Assembly: GCF_003751505.1 (NCBI RefSeq)
Contig: NZ_RJVB01000002.1
Coordinates: 589,480-653,479, forward strand
Direction of reading: 5' to 3'
From: Erwinia sp. JUb26
GTDB lineage: Bacteria; Pseudomonadota; Gammaproteobacteria; Enterobacterales; Enterobacteriaceae
DNA length: 64,000 bases
Every line of letters starts with the position of its first letter. Positions within the stretch are counted from its first letter, which is position 1. The notes beneath the pieces are model-generated. The model did not search any database and was not told the DNA's origin. It saw nothing but the letters and a program-made list of their open reading frames with translations. A program made the translations under genes and the position numbers. Of this stretch, positions 9,062 to 18,024 are shown piece by piece.

Positions 9062-9174
9062 CCTCAAATGCCGCTGGCCAGCACGTCATTTATCAGGTGC
9101 AGCCCGGCGGCAGAAGCCAGGCCGGTTGAGCAAACGGCAGCGTCGTCGCCCATTAAATCCTGGACAGGCCAGGC

Positions 9175-9987
9175 TTAACCGTTAAACCCCAGCTCGGCGG
9201 AGATAGCCCTGGCGGTGGCCACCACCGGTGCCATTAGCTTTTTCACGCCGACCTGCTGCAGCTTGGCGGTCGGTAATGACACGGAAACGGCAAACGGCAC
9301 CCGCTGCTGGATATCAAACACCGGTGCCGCCAGGCAGGATACGCCCAGCTCGTTCTCTTCCCTGTCCATCGCGGTTTGCTGCTCGCGAATCACCTTCAGC
9401 TCGTCCAGCATTTCCGGCAGCGTGGTGATGGTGTTTTTCGTCAGCTGCTGAATCACATCCTGATGCGATTCCCAATAGTGCGCCGGATAATCCTCGCTGC
9501 CCCAGGCCATAAAGATTTTGCCCATCGCCGAGCAGTACAGCGGCATATGCTGGCCGATGTAAGCCCGGGTCCGCAGCATCCCGGTGGTCGGCTCCAGCTT
9601 GTAAATCAGGATCACGTGATCGTCTTCCCGGCTGGAGAAGTTCACCGTTTCACCCACTTCCAGATTGAGTTTCTCCAGATGCGGAGCCGCCACGTGAATG
9701 ATGTTCAGCGACGACAGGGCCTTCTGCCCCACCGAGATAAACTTGGTGGTCAGCCGGTAGCTGCCGGGCGACGGTGCCTGGGTGACATAGCCGCTGCTGT
9801 GCAGCCCCTGCAGCAGACGGTGTACGGTACTCTTATTCATCCCGGACAGTTCTGACAGGTTCGCCAGCGGACAGCCGTTCGGGTAATTACTCAATATTTC
9901 AATCAGCTGCAGGCCACGAAACAGGCTCTGAGTACCCGCTGGCTGATCCTTTTTATCGTCCTTTGCGGTTTCCGCCTTTACGCTCAT
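9175..9987 (-). CDS. yiaJ: IclR-type regulator of the diketogulonate (yia) genes, YiaJ/PlaR-like
   Basis: A 270-residue IclR-family protein with high similarity to E. coli YiaJ (PlaR). It has QSLFRGLQLIEILSNYPNGCPLANLSELSGMNKSTVHRLLQGL in the winged HTH (residues about 20-85). The effector domain contains NFSSREDDHVILIYKLEPTTGMLRTRAYIGQHMPLYCSAMGK. YiaJ represses the yiaK-S genes in E. coli. Here the gene is divergent from the ABC operon and about 5 kb from yiaK. Matching palindromes lie before both units (10066-10080 and 15181-15195). The start follows AGAGGAA. Confidence 0.93.
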   Translation of the reverse strand: MSVKAETAKDDKKDQPAGTQSLFRGLQLIEILSNYPNGCPLANLSELSGMNKSTVHRLLQGLHSSGYVTQAPSPGSYRLTTKFISVGQKALSSLNIIHVAAPHLEKLNLEVGETVNFSSREDDHVILIYKLEPTTGMLRTRAYIGQHMPLYCSAMGKIFMAWGSEDYPAHYWESHQDVIQQLTKNTITTLPEMLDELKVIREQQTAMDREENELGVSCLAAPVFDIQQRVPFAVSVSLPTAKLQQVGVKKLMAPVVATARAISAELGFNG

Positions 9988-10065
9988 TCACGGTTCCTCT
10001 TAGTTTCCCGCACGCCCTCACGGGGCTTTGTTTGATGGTAACTCATGCCTCTCCGGCTGTGAATA

Positions 10066-10080
10066 TGGAACGACGTTTCA
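10066..10080. promoter_or_regulatory. Candidate IclR-family operator upstream of ABC operon
   Basis: TGGAACGACGTTTCA is an imperfect palindrome close to the IclR-type pattern TGGAA-N5-TTCCA. It shares its first 8 bases with the perfect version before yiaK. It lies in the yiaJ/ABC divergent region (9988-10323), where it could serve both autoregulation and the operon. Confidence 0.55.
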
Positions 10081-10323
10081 ACACTGATATTGCCCCATCA
10101 TAGACGCTTAAACCGGCAAAAGCGAAGTGAGCGATTCATCACAGATCTATAACATTAAAAATAAGCTATTGATTTAGATAAATAAAAAAAACTTCCACAC
10201 CTTTGCTTTCCGCCCGCAGTAAGAATACTATTTTTGAAACTTGATTTCGCATGTTGGAACAAGCGGTGTTTTTATTATGCTGTCGCCGCCGTTGATACTT
10301 GTCTGTTGTTGCAGGAGACTGTT

Positions 10324-11850
10324 ATGCAGAATACACCCGGGGCAGCGGTTCTGACGCTGAGCCATATCACTAAACGCTTTGGCGGCAACATTGCCGTCAA
10401 TGACGTCAGCCTGGACGTTCATCCCGGTGAAGTCCTGGCGCTGCTGGGCGAAAACGGTGCCGGCAAATCCACGCTGATCAAAGTCCTCGCCGGGGTTTAC
10501 CCGCGCGACGGCGGCGATATCCGCTTTCACGACGACACCATTACCTCCGCCGCAGCGCTGAAAACCACCCAGCGCCAGCCCATCGCCTTTATTCATCAGG
10601 ATCTCGGCCTGATCGAGTGGATGACGGTGGCCGAAAATATGGCGCTGGTGATGGGCTTTACCCGTCGGCTGGGGCTGATTGACTGGCGGGCGGTGCGCGA
10701 ACGTTCCCGCCAGGCGCTGGAAGAGGTCGGTATCGCCCTCGACCCGGACTCACGCGTGTTCGAACTGTCGCGCACCGAAAAATCCCTGCTGGCCATCGCC
10801 CGCGCGGTGGCGGTCAACGCCGAAGTGCTGGTGCTGGATGAACCCACCGCTTCCCTGCCCGCCAACGACGTGCGCCACCTGTTCAGCGTTATCGAACGCC
10901 TGAAAAGCAAAAAAGTGGGGATGATTTACGTCACCCACCGCCTGGACGAAGTGATTGAAATTGCCGACCGCGTCTGTGTAATGCGCGACGGCAGGCACGT
11001 GGCGGGCGGCTTCACCCGGGACTACAGCCTGCGTAACCTGGTGGAAATGATCGTTGGCGAAGCGGTGGAGGGCAACCAGCGCGAGCCGCTGCCGGAAAAA
11101 GCCGATCCGGTCCTGACCTTCGACAGGGTCTGCATTGATGAGGTTGGCCCGGTGTCCTTCAGCCTGCAGCCCGGCGAAATGCTGGCGCTGGCCGGGCTGC
11201 GTGGTGCCGGGCAGGAAGAGATTGGCCGCCTGCTGTTCGGCCTGCGCCAGCGCACCGGCGGCAGCATCACCTTCCGCAAACAGCACTATCAGGCCAGCTC
11301 ACCGCAGCAGGCAATGGCGGCGGGCGTCTCGCTGGTGGCCGGAGATCGTACCGGCGAAAGTCTGGTGATGTCGATGAGCGTGCGTGAAAACCTGTTTATC
11401 AATCCCTGCGCCAGCGGCCATCGCCTGCTTTCCCACTACGGACGCCGTGCCGAGCTGGGAGCCAGCTGGTGGAAAATGCAGCTGTTCGACGTGCGGCCAA
11501 AGGACGTCAGCCTCGATATCAGCGCCCTCTCCGGCGGCAACCAGCAAAAAGTGGTGATGGCGCGCTGGATGCACCTCAATGCGCCGCTGCTGATCCTGGA
11601 AGATCCCACCGCGGGCGTCGACGTGGGCGCGCGTGAAGAGATCTACCACCTGCTGAATAAAGCGCTGGCAGAAGGCGTGGCGGTGCTGGTGATCTCCAGC
11701 GACTTCGAAGAGATCGCCCACATCTGCAACCGGGCGCTGGTCTTCAACCGCGGGCAGATCGTCGGCGAGTTGAAAAACGATCGCGTCAGCTTTGCCAACC
11801 TACTTGAGCTGGCCTCCGCCAGCAGCGAACCCACCGTCGCCACCGTGTGA
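10324..11850 (+). CDS. Sugar ABC transporter ATP-binding protein, duplicated ABC cassette (RbsA/XylG type)
   Basis: A 508-residue ATPase with two tandem ABC domains, as in carbohydrate uptake (CUT2) systems. The N-terminal cassette has Walker A GENGAGKSTLIK, Walker B LVLDEPTAS and a degenerate signature (ELSRTEKS). The C-terminal cassette has a degenerate Walker A (GLRGAGQEE) but a good signature LSGGNQQK and Walker B LLILEDPTAG. Alternating degeneracy is normal in this family. The start at 10324 follows AGGAGA; an upstream in-frame extension to 10234 lacks a ribosome-binding site. It is the first gene of an ABC operon with the permease and binding protein, and should energise import of a sugar or sugar acid. 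Confidence 0.92.
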   Translation: MQNTPGAAVLTLSHITKRFGGNIAVNDVSLDVHPGEVLALLGENGAGKSTLIKVLAGVYPRDGGDIRFHDDTITSAAALKTTQRQPIAFIHQDLGLIEWMTVAENMALVMGFTRRLGLIDWRAVRERSRQALEEVGIALDPDSRVFELSRTEKSLLAIARAVAVNAEVLVLDEPTASLPANDVRHLFSVIERLKSKKVGMIYVTHRLDEVIEIADRVCVMRDGRHVAGGFTRDYSLRNLVEMIVGEAVEGNQREPLPEKADPVLTFDRVCIDEVGPVSFSLQPGEMLALAGLRGAGQEEIGRLLFGLRQRTGGSITFRKQHYQASSPQQAMAAGVSLVAGDRTGESLVMSMSVRENLFINPCASGHRLLSHYGRRAELGASWWKMQLFDVRPKDVSLDISALSGGNQQKVVMARWMHLNAPLLILEDPTAGVDVGAREEIYHLLNKALAEGVAVLVISSDFEEIAHICNRALVFNRGQIVGELKNDRVSFANLLELASASSEPTVATV

Positions 11851-11890
11851 AATTTAACGCCACCCCGCAGGCGGTGGCAGGAGAAGATCT

Positions 11891-12988
11891 ATGTCTAAAA
11901 CGTCCGTCAAATCGACCGCGCTGGAGCAGCGGGTCAGTCTCAGCCAGCACGGCGCAGGCCCGTGGTCGATGCAAATCGTCACCCGCTACGGCCTGCTGCT
12001 GCTGTGCGTGCTGCTGGTGGTGCTGTTCTCCGCGCTGTCGCCGTCGTTCGCCAGCATGCTGACCCTGCAGGCGATCCTCTCCAGCAAGGCCAAGATCGCC
12101 CTGCTGGCGCTGGCGGCGACGATCCCGATGATCGTCGGAAAAATCGATCTTAACGTCGGTTTCGGTATCGTCCTCTGGCACATCCTCGCTATCACCCTGC
12201 AGGTGCAGTACGGCTTTTCCTGGCAGATGGCGGTACTGGCGGTGCTGGCCATCTCCGCGCTGTACGGCCTGCTGAACGGCATTCTGGTGGCGCTGGCGGA
12301 TATCGACAGCTTCGTCGCCACGCTGGGTTCCGGCACCGTGCTGTACGCCATCGCGCTGTGGCACTCAGGCGGCCGTCAGATCGTCGGCGACCTGCCCGAC
12401 GCCTTCACCGCCCTGCACTACACCGAAATCTTTGGCATCCCGATTGGCGCGTTCTACGTGCTGGCGGTGGCTATCGTGCTGTGGCTGATCACCGAACATA
12501 CCCCGCTTGGCCGCTGCATGTACGCGGTGGGTGGCAACCCGGCGGCGGCGCGGCTGAACGGCATTGCGGTGAATAAATTCACCATCGGCGCGTTTATCGC
12601 CTCCAGCGTACTGACCGGCTTCAGCGGCGTGCTGATCGCCGCCGAACAGGGCGTCGGCCAGGCCAGCGTGGGGATGGACTATCTGCTGCCCGCCCTGGTT
12701 GGCGCGTTCCTCGGCAGCACCACCATTCGTCCGGGACGGGTCAACGTCTGGGGCACGGTGGTCGGGATTGCCATTCTGGCGATCGGTATCGCCGGTATCC
12801 AGCAGTTTGGCGGTGAGTTCTGGGTTGAACCGCTGTTCAACGGGGCCACCCTGCTGCTCTCCATTAGTCTTGCCGGCTACGCCCAGCGCCGCCGGATGTT
12901 AAACCAGAAAGCCGTCGTTCGCAGCCAGAGCGCCCCGGCCACGCCTCCTGACAATAACCAAAACGCCACTACAGGAAGTCAGCTATGA
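11891..12988 (+). CDS. Sugar ABC transporter permease (RbsC type)
   Basis: A 365-residue polytopic membrane protein of the CUT2 permease family. It has a cytoplasmic N-terminal tail, about eight to ten membrane segments, and the conserved stretch GRCMYAVGGNPAAARLNGI. That stretch lies in the loop that contacts the ATPase. The start follows AGGAGA. The stop codon overlaps the ATG of the binding-protein gene (ATGA), so the two are translationally coupled. It forms the membrane channel with the products on either side. Confidence 0.92.
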   Translation: MSKTSVKSTALEQRVSLSQHGAGPWSMQIVTRYGLLLLCVLLVVLFSALSPSFASMLTLQAILSSKAKIALLALAATIPMIVGKIDLNVGFGIVLWHILAITLQVQYGFSWQMAVLAVLAISALYGLLNGILVALADIDSFVATLGSGTVLYAIALWHSGGRQIVGDLPDAFTALHYTEIFGIPIGAFYVLAVAIVLWLITEHTPLGRCMYAVGGNPAAARLNGIAVNKFTIGAFIASSVLTGFSGVLIAAEQGVGQASVGMDYLLPALVGAFLGSTTIRPGRVNVWGTVVGIAILAIGIAGIQQFGGEFWVEPLFNGATLLLSISLAGYAQRRRMLNQKAVVRSQSAPATPPDNNQNATTGSQL

Positions 12989-14085
12989 AAATTCACGTTC
13001 TTGCCTTAACCCTCAGTACCCTGCTGGCCGCCGCCCTGCCGGCACACGCCGACAGCTATCTCGACCAGGCCACGGCGGCAGTCACCAAAGCCACCGCCAG
13101 CGTGACCGAATGGGACGGCCCGACCACCGGCCCTAAGCTACAGGCGAATAAAAAGGTGATTTTCATCGCCTCCGATATGAAAAACGGCGGCGTGCAGGGC
13201 GTCCAGCAGGGGCTGAGCGAAGCCGCGAAGGCGGCGGGCTGGAAGCTCGACACCCTGGACGGCGGCGGCTCGGTGAAAGATCAGCTCTCCGCGCTGAATC
13301 AGGCGATTGCCCAGCGCCCGGACGGCATCGTAATCGGCGGCTGGAACCCGAACGTGGCCAAGGTGCTGCTGAAGAAGGCCGCGCAGCAAAAAATCGTGCT
13401 GATGGCCTGGCACGCGGTGCCGCAGCCGGGTCCGATCCCACAGTACGGCGTCGCCACCAACATAACCTCTGATTCCACCGAGGTGGCGCGTCTGACCGCG
13501 CAGTATGCGGTGGTGCATTCCGGCGGCAAGGCCAGCGTGCTGATCTTTACCGATTCGCTGTATCAAATCGCGCTGGATAAAGCCAACACCATGAAGCAGG
13601 AAATCGAGAAGTGCAGCGGCTGTAAAGTCGTGGAGTTTATCGATACGCCGCTGGCCGATACCGCCAACCGCATGCCGTCGATGACCTTCAGCCTGCTGCA
13701 AAAATACGGCGATAAGTTCCAGTACGCGCTGGCGATTAACGATCTCTACTTCGACTTTATGGCCCCGGCGCTGAAAACCGCCGGCAAAGGCGGCAGCAAC
13801 GCGCCGTTTAACGTCTCCGCCGGTGACGGCTCCGTTTCCGCCTTCCAGCGCATTCGCAGCGGCGACAGCCAGATCGGCACCGTCGCCGAGCCGCTGAAGC
13901 TGCACGGCTGGCAGCTGCTGGACGAATTTAACCGCGCCTTTGCCGGGCAGCCGCCGTCAGGCTACGTCACCCCGGCGCACCTGATCACCAAAGAAAATAT
14001 CGGCAGCGACGGCGGTCCGCAGAACCATTACGATCCGCAGAACGACTATCAGGGCCACTACAAAACCATCTGGGGCGTGAAGTAA
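12985..14085 (+). CDS. Sugar ABC transporter periplasmic binding protein
   Basis: A 366-residue family 1/4-type substrate-binding protein. Residues 1-22 are a signal peptide ending in AHA before DSYL. The mature part shows the type I periplasmic fold: KVIFIASDMKNGGVQGVQQGLSEAAKAAGWKL, then QAIAQRPDGIVIGGW and a hinge near VSAGDGSVSAFQRI. A CSGC pair near residue 212 could form a disulfide in the periplasm. It is coupled to the permease by a 4-base overlap and followed by the lactonase gene 10 bases on. The ligand is likely a sugar, sugar acid or lactone; the neighbouring pathway suggests a precursor of 2,3-diketo-L-gulonate, but this is inference. Confidence 0.9.
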   Translation: MKIHVLALTLSTLLAAALPAHADSYLDQATAAVTKATASVTEWDGPTTGPKLQANKKVIFIASDMKNGGVQGVQQGLSEAAKAAGWKLDTLDGGGSVKDQLSALNQAIAQRPDGIVIGGWNPNVAKVLLKKAAQQKIVLMAWHAVPQPGPIPQYGVATNITSDSTEVARLTAQYAVVHSGGKASVLIFTDSLYQIALDKANTMKQEIEKCSGCKVVEFIDTPLADTANRMPSMTFSLLQKYGDKFQYALAINDLYFDFMAPALKTAGKGGSNAPFNVSAGDGSVSAFQRIRSGDSQIGTVAEPLKLHGWQLLDEFNRAFAGQPPSGYVTPAHLITKENIGSDGGPQNHYDPQNDYQGHYKTIWGVK

Positions 14086-14095
14086 CGGAGGCACT

Positions 14096-14947
14096 ATGGC
14101 AATCACCGACGATCTGGTTATTGAGACGCTCTGCTCCCCGGCGATCTGGGCGGAAGGCCCGGTATGGCTACCGCAGCAGGATGCGGTAGTGTTCAGCGAC
14201 GTCAAGGGCAACCGCATGTTTCGCTGGCAGCGCAACGGCGAGCTGGAGGTGTGGCGCTCCCCGTCTCACTTCGCCAACGGCAATGCGCGGGATGCAGAGG
14301 GACGGGTGATCAGCTGCGAGCACGGTCGGCGCGGCATCAGCCGTACCGAGCACGACGGCAGCGTCACCCTGCTGGTGGAGAAGGTGGACGGCAGGCGCTT
14401 TAACTCGCCTAACGACGTGGTCGTGCGCTCGGACGGCACCATCTGGTTTACCGATCCGCCTTACGGCATCACCAGCGATGACGAAGGCTATCACGCCCAC
14501 AGTCAGGTGATCGGCTGCTATCTCTACTGCTTCGATCCGGCCAGCGGCAAGCTGACCATCGCCGCCAGCGATCTGCAGCGCCCCAACGGGCTGGCCTTCT
14601 CGCCGGATGAAAGCCTGATGTACGTAGCGGATATGTCGGTGATTGATTTCCCCACCCTGGGACGCCGCGAGCTGCGGGTATACCAGGTTGAGGGAGATCG
14701 GCTGAGCAACGGCAGATGGTTCACCGAAGTGGCACCGGGGATCCCGGACGGCTTCTGCGTTGACCGCCAGGGCAACGTCTGGTGCAGCTGCGCCGACGGG
14801 GTGATTGCCTTCGACAGCAGCGGTAACCGCATCGGCAAAATCCCGCTGCCGGAATGCGTCTCTAACTGCACCTTCGGCGGGCCGGAGGGTGACGAGCTGT
14901 ATATCACCGCCACCCGTTCGCTGTACCGGGTGCGCATCAGACTCTAG
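14096..14947 (+). CDS. SMP-30/gluconolactonase/LRE family lactonase
   Basis: A 283-residue six-bladed propeller protein of the regucalcin/gluconolactonase family. Landmarks include WAEGPVWLP at the N-terminus (a conserved metal-binding glutamate), FNSPNDVVV and RPNGLAFSPDE (conserved Asn residues of the metal site), and PDGFCVDRQGNVW near the C-terminus. Members hydrolyse sugar lactones with a divalent metal. No signal peptide is present, so it should act in the cytoplasm on an imported lactone. It closes the ABC operon. With yiaK next downstream, opening of dehydroascorbate to 2,3-diketo-L-gulonate is an attractive but unproven reaction. Confidence 0.88.
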   Translation: MAITDDLVIETLCSPAIWAEGPVWLPQQDAVVFSDVKGNRMFRWQRNGELEVWRSPSHFANGNARDAEGRVISCEHGRRGISRTEHDGSVTLLVEKVDGRRFNSPNDVVVRSDGTIWFTDPPYGITSDDEGYHAHSQVIGCYLYCFDPASGKLTIAASDLQRPNGLAFSPDESLMYVADMSVIDFPTLGRRELRVYQVEGDRLSNGRWFTEVAPGIPDGFCVDRQGNVWCSCADGVIAFDSSGNRIGKIPLPECVSNCTFGGPEGDELYITATRSLYRVRIRL

Positions 14948-15017
14948 TCGTGAACGGCGGCGCTGAGCGGATCGCTGCCCATACCGGCCGTACCGCCCGG
15001 CGCCGTCAGCTTCCCGC

Positions 15018-15049
15018 AGCCGGTGCGAAGGAAACTTCGCTGCCGGCTT
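15018..15049 (+). terminator. Possible terminator after the ABC-lactonase operon
   Basis: A hairpin with arms around AGCCGG-T-GCGAAG and CTTCGC-TG-CCGGCT and a GAAA loop is followed by TTTCTC. Small bulges and a short T run leave some doubt. Confidence 0.5.
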
Positions 15050-15072
15050 TCTCATGCCCGTTTTTGACCGGG

Positions 15073-15088
15073 TGTGGCGGCGATCACA
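15073..15088. promoter_or_regulatory. Candidate CRP site upstream of yiaK
   Basis: TGTGG-CGGCGA-TCACA matches the CRP consensus TGTGA-N6-TCACA at 9 of 10 positions. It lies about 145 bases before the yiaK start, which suits catabolite activation of the yia operon. Confidence 0.45.
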
Positions 15089-15180
15089 GAAGCCAGTAAT
15101 AATTTTATCCCACTGTTTTTTAACGCTAAATTCACCCCCCGTTTTTTTGACTTCAATCGGATAACCTCATAGGATTTATT

Positions 15181-15195
15181 TGGAACGAGATTCCA
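15181..15195. promoter_or_regulatory. Candidate YiaJ operator at the yiaK promoter
   Basis: TGGAACGAGATTCCA is a perfect TGGAA-N5-TTCCA palindrome, the general form of IclR-type operators. It lies 37 bases upstream of yiaK, a position suited to repression. It resembles the site at 10066-10080. Confidence 0.6.
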
Positions 15196-15231
15196 CATAT
15201 TGAAATACACACCAGCGGGAGTAACAGAAGC

Positions 15232-16230
15232 ATGAGAATCAGCTACCAGCAGTTAAAGCAGGAGTTCCTGCGGGTTTTACTGGCGCGCGGCGTGGCGGCG
15301 GAGAAGGCCGAAGCCTGTGCCACCCTGTTTGCCGACACCAGTGAAAGCGGCGTTTACTCCCACGGCGTGAACCGCTTTCCCCGCTTTATTCAGCAGCTGG
15401 ACGCCGGGCATATCGTGCCGACGGCAACCCCGGAAAAAATCCTCTCGCTGGGCGCGATTGAACAGTGGGACGCACATCGCGCTATCGGCAACCTGACCGC
15501 CACCGACATGATGGACCGCGCGATGGAACTGGCCGACAGCCACGGTATCGGCCTGGTGGCGCTGCGTAACGCTAACCACTGGATGCGCGGCGGCAGCTAC
15601 GGCTGGCAGGCGGCGGAGAAAGGCTATGTCGGCATCTGCTGGACCAACTCGATTGCGGTGATGCCGCCGTGGGGCGCGAAAAACTGCGCGATCGGCACCA
15701 ACCCGCTGATCGTCGCCGTACCGGGCGAACCGATCACCATGGTAGATATGTCGATGTCGATGTTCTCCTACGGCATGCTGGAAATTAACCGCCTGGCGGG
15801 CAAAACCCTGCCGGTGGACGGCGGCTTTGATAACGACGGCAACTACACCCGCGACCCGGCCACGATTGAAGAAAACCGCCGCATCCTGCCGATGGGCTAC
15901 TGGAAAGGCTCCGCGCTTTCCATCGTGCTGGATATGCTGGCCACCCTGCTCTCTAACGGTTCATCCGTCACTGAGGTAACCCAGGACAACGGCGACGAAT
16001 TTGGTATCTCGCAGGTGTTTATTGCCATTGACGTCGATCGCCTGATCGATGGCCCAACCCGCGACGCCAAGCTGGCACGCATTATTGAGTCCATCAGCGG
16101 TGCCGAGCGCGCTAACGATGAACAGGCCATCCGCCTGCCGGGCCATAAATTCCCCGGCATCCGCGCTGAAAACCAGCAGCAGGGTATTCCGGTCGACGAA
16201 CGCGTCTGGGCACGTATTCAGGCGCTGTAA
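15232..16230 (+). CDS. yiaK: 2,3-diketo-L-gulonate reductase
   Basis: A 332-residue protein, the same length as E. coli YiaK and alike throughout. Landmarks are [67 protein letters not shown] and [17 protein letters not shown]. It uses NAD(P)H to reduce 2,3-diketo-L-gulonate to 3-keto-L-gulonate in the cytoplasm. The catalytic histidine falls at residue 44 (YSHG), as in E. coli. It belongs to the LDH2/malate-dehydrogenase-like fold rather than the Rossmann fold. It is the first gene of yiaKLX2-lyxK-sgbHUE and is preceded by CRP- and YiaJ-type sites. Confidence 0.97.
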   Translation: MRISYQQLKQEFLRVLLARGVAAEKAEACATLFADTSESGVYSHGVNRFPRFIQQLDAGHIVPTATPEKILSLGAIEQWDAHRAIGNLTATDMMDRAMELADSHGIGLVALRNANHWMRGGSYGWQAAEKGYVGICWTNSIAVMPPWGAKNCAIGTNPLIVAVPGEPITMVDMSMSMFSYGMLEINRLAGKTLPVDGGFDNDGNYTRDPATIEENRRILPMGYWKGSALSIVLDMLATLLSNGSSVTEVTQDNGDEFGISQVFIAIDVDRLIDGPTRDAKLARIIESISGAERANDEQAIRLPGHKFPGIRAENQQQGIPVDERVWARIQAL

Positions 16231-16243
16231 CAGGAGTAAACCG

Positions 16244-16729
16244 ATGATTTTTGGACATATCAATAATACCGAAGCGCATCACTACCCTGTCGCCGTTGCC
16301 CAGGCCGTGGACTATCTGGCGCGCCACGATCTGCGCGCGATGGCCGCCGGGCGCTACCAGCACGACCAGACCGGCTGGGTGGTGCAGGTGCTGGATTTAC
16401 AGACCGGCCCGCGCGACGAAAGCTTCCCGGAAGCGCACCGTCACTTTGTGGACGTGCAGTTTCTGGTGGACGGTGAGGAGCTGATCGGCGTGGCAACCGA
16501 AAAAGCCGAGCTGGCGATCCACCAGCCGTACAACGCCGAGCGCGACATTATTTTCTATCGCGATGCGCCGAATGAAACCCTGCTGCTGATGAAGCCCGGC
16601 AACTTCGCCGTGTTCTTCCCGCAGGATCTGCATCGTCCAAACCTGATGATCGACGGCCCACAGGCGATCCGTAAAGTCGTGGTCAAGATCCCTCTTACCG
16701 AGTTCGTTACTTCCGGGAGAACGCTATGA
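16244..16729 (+). CDS. yiaL: YhcH/YiaL/EbgC-family cupin protein
   Basis: A 161-residue DUF386 protein close to E. coli YiaL (155 residues). It starts MIFGHI, contains EAHRHFVDVQFLVDGEE with the metal-type histidines, and ends with FAVFFPQDLHRP and IRKVVVKI. The true start is 16244 after CAGGAG; a longer frame reaching into yiaK is not credible. The family is thought to handle sugar anomers or sugar acids, and the biochemical role of YiaL is not settled. The stop overlaps the next start by ATGA. Confidence 0.92.
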   Translation: MIFGHINNTEAHHYPVAVAQAVDYLARHDLRAMAAGRYQHDQTGWVVQVLDLQTGPRDESFPEAHRHFVDVQFLVDGEELIGVATEKAELAIHQPYNAERDIIFYRDAPNETLLLMKPGNFAVFFPQDLHRPNLMIDGPQAIRKVVVKIPLTEFVTSGRTL

Positions 16730-18024
16730 GCCTGACCTCAAGTTCTGTGGCATCCCGCGCGTCGATTCCGACCACGCGCTGGCTGCGGATCATTCCCCCG
16801 ATCCTGATCACCTGCATTATCTCCTATATGGATCGCGTGAATATCGCCTTCGCCATGCCGGGCGGCATGGATGACGAGCTGGGCATCAGCGCCTCCATGG
16901 CCGGTCTGGCGGGTGGGATCTTCTTTATCGGCTATCTGTTCCTGCAGGTTCCCGGCGGCAAGCTGGCGGTCTACGGCAACGGTAAACGCTTTATCGGCTG
17001 GTCGCTGCTGGCCTGGGCGGTGATCTCTGTTCTCACCGGTATGGCCACCAATCAGTATCAGCTGCTGGGGCTGCGCTTCCTGCTCGGCGTGTCCGAAGGG
17101 GGCATGCTGCCGGTGGTGCTGACGATGATCGGCAACTGGTTCCCGGATTCCGAACGCGGCCGCGCCAACGCGATCGTGATCATGTTCGTACCGATCGCCG
17201 GGATCCTCACCGCCCCGCTTTCCGGCTGGATCATTACCAGCTGGGACTGGCGCATGCTGTTCTTCGTGGAAGGCGGCCTGTCGCTGGTGGTGATGGCGCT
17301 GTGGTGCTTCACCATCAGCAACCGTCCGCAGGAGGCGAAGTGGATCTCCGAGGCCGAAAAAAATTACCTGATCAAAACCCTGCACGATGAGCAGCTGGTC
17401 ATTAAGGGCAAAAATACCCGCAAAGCCTCGCTGCGCCAGGTAATGCGTGAGCCGGTGATGTGGCGACTGATTATGGTCAACTTCTTCTATCAGACGGGGA
17501 TCTACGGCTATACGCTGTGGCTGCCGACCATTCTGAAAGGGCTGACCAACGGCAATATCGAACAGGTAGGCTGGCTGGCCATCCTGCCGTACGTCGGCGC
17601 AATCTTCGGCATGTTTATCTTCTCATCGCTGTCCGATGCCACCGGACGCCGCAAGCTGTTTGTTGCGCTGCCGCTGGCCGGATTTGCCATCTGCATGGCG
17701 CTGTCGGTGCTGCTGAAGGCGCATATCTGGTGGTCCTACGCCGCGCTGGTCGGCTGTGGAGTGTTTATCCAGTCGGCGGCCGGGGTGTTCTGGAGTATTC
17801 CTCCGCGCCTGTTTAACGCCGAAGTGGCGGGCGGCGCGCGCGGCGTCATCAACGCGCTGGGCAACCTCGGCGGCTTCTGCGGTCCGTACATGGTCGGCGT
17901 GCTGATTGCCGAATACAGCAAAGACGCCGGTGTTTACAGCCTGGCGATCTCGCTGGCGATTGCCTCGGTGCTGGCGCTGACGCTGCCTGCCCGCTGCGAT
18001 GCACCGCAGAAGGGGGCCGCATGA
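16726..18024 (+). CDS. yiaX2: MFS permease for 2,3-diketo-L-gulonate, YiaX2 type
   Basis: A 432-residue MFS permease of the ACS family. It has YMDRVNIAFAMPGGMDDELGIS in helix 1, LGVSEGGMLPVVLTMIGNWFPDSERGRAN around helix 4, and a central loop near residues 195-230. Its place between yiaL and the kinase gene matches the Klebsiella yiaKLX2PQRS operon, where YiaX2 stands in for the YiaMNO TRAP transporter of E. coli. It is joined by 4-base ATGA overlaps to both neighbours. It should import 2,3-diketo-L-gulonate or a related acid with protons. The symbol rests on context as well as family. Confidence 0.87.
   Translation: MSLTSSSVASRASIPTTRWLRIIPPILITCIISYMDRVNIAFAMPGGMDDELGISASMAGLAGGIFFIGYLFLQVPGGKLAVYGNGKRFIGWSLLAWAVISVLTGMATNQYQLLGLRFLLGVSEGGMLPVVLTMIGNWFPDSERGRANAIVIMFVPIAGILTAPLSGWIITSWDWRMLFFVEGGLSLVVMALWCFTISNRPQEAKWISEAEKNYLIKTLHDEQLVIKGKNTRKASLRQVMREPVMWRLIMVNFFYQTGIYGYTLWLPTILKGLTNGNIEQVGWLAILPYVGAIFGMFIFSSLSDATGRRKLFVALPLAGFAICMALSVLLKAHIWWSYAALVGCGVFIQSAAGVFWSIPPRLFNAEVAGGARGVINALGNLGGFCGPYMVGVLIAEYSKDAGVYSLAISLAIASVLALTLPARCDAPQKGAA

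Noticed and set aside
9062-9174. Search for a terminator between the convergent MFS and yiaJ genes
   Set aside because: Only a weak 5-bp stem (CCTGG/CCAGG) is visible, with no T run.
10120-10145. CRP-like GTGA...TCAC pair upstream of the ABC operon
   Set aside because: The half-sites are 8 bases apart instead of 6, so they do not fit the CRP consensus.
13138-13905. 255-codon minus-strand open frame over the sugar-binding protein gene
   Set aside because: Antisense shadow of a clearly recognised signal-peptide-bearing gene.
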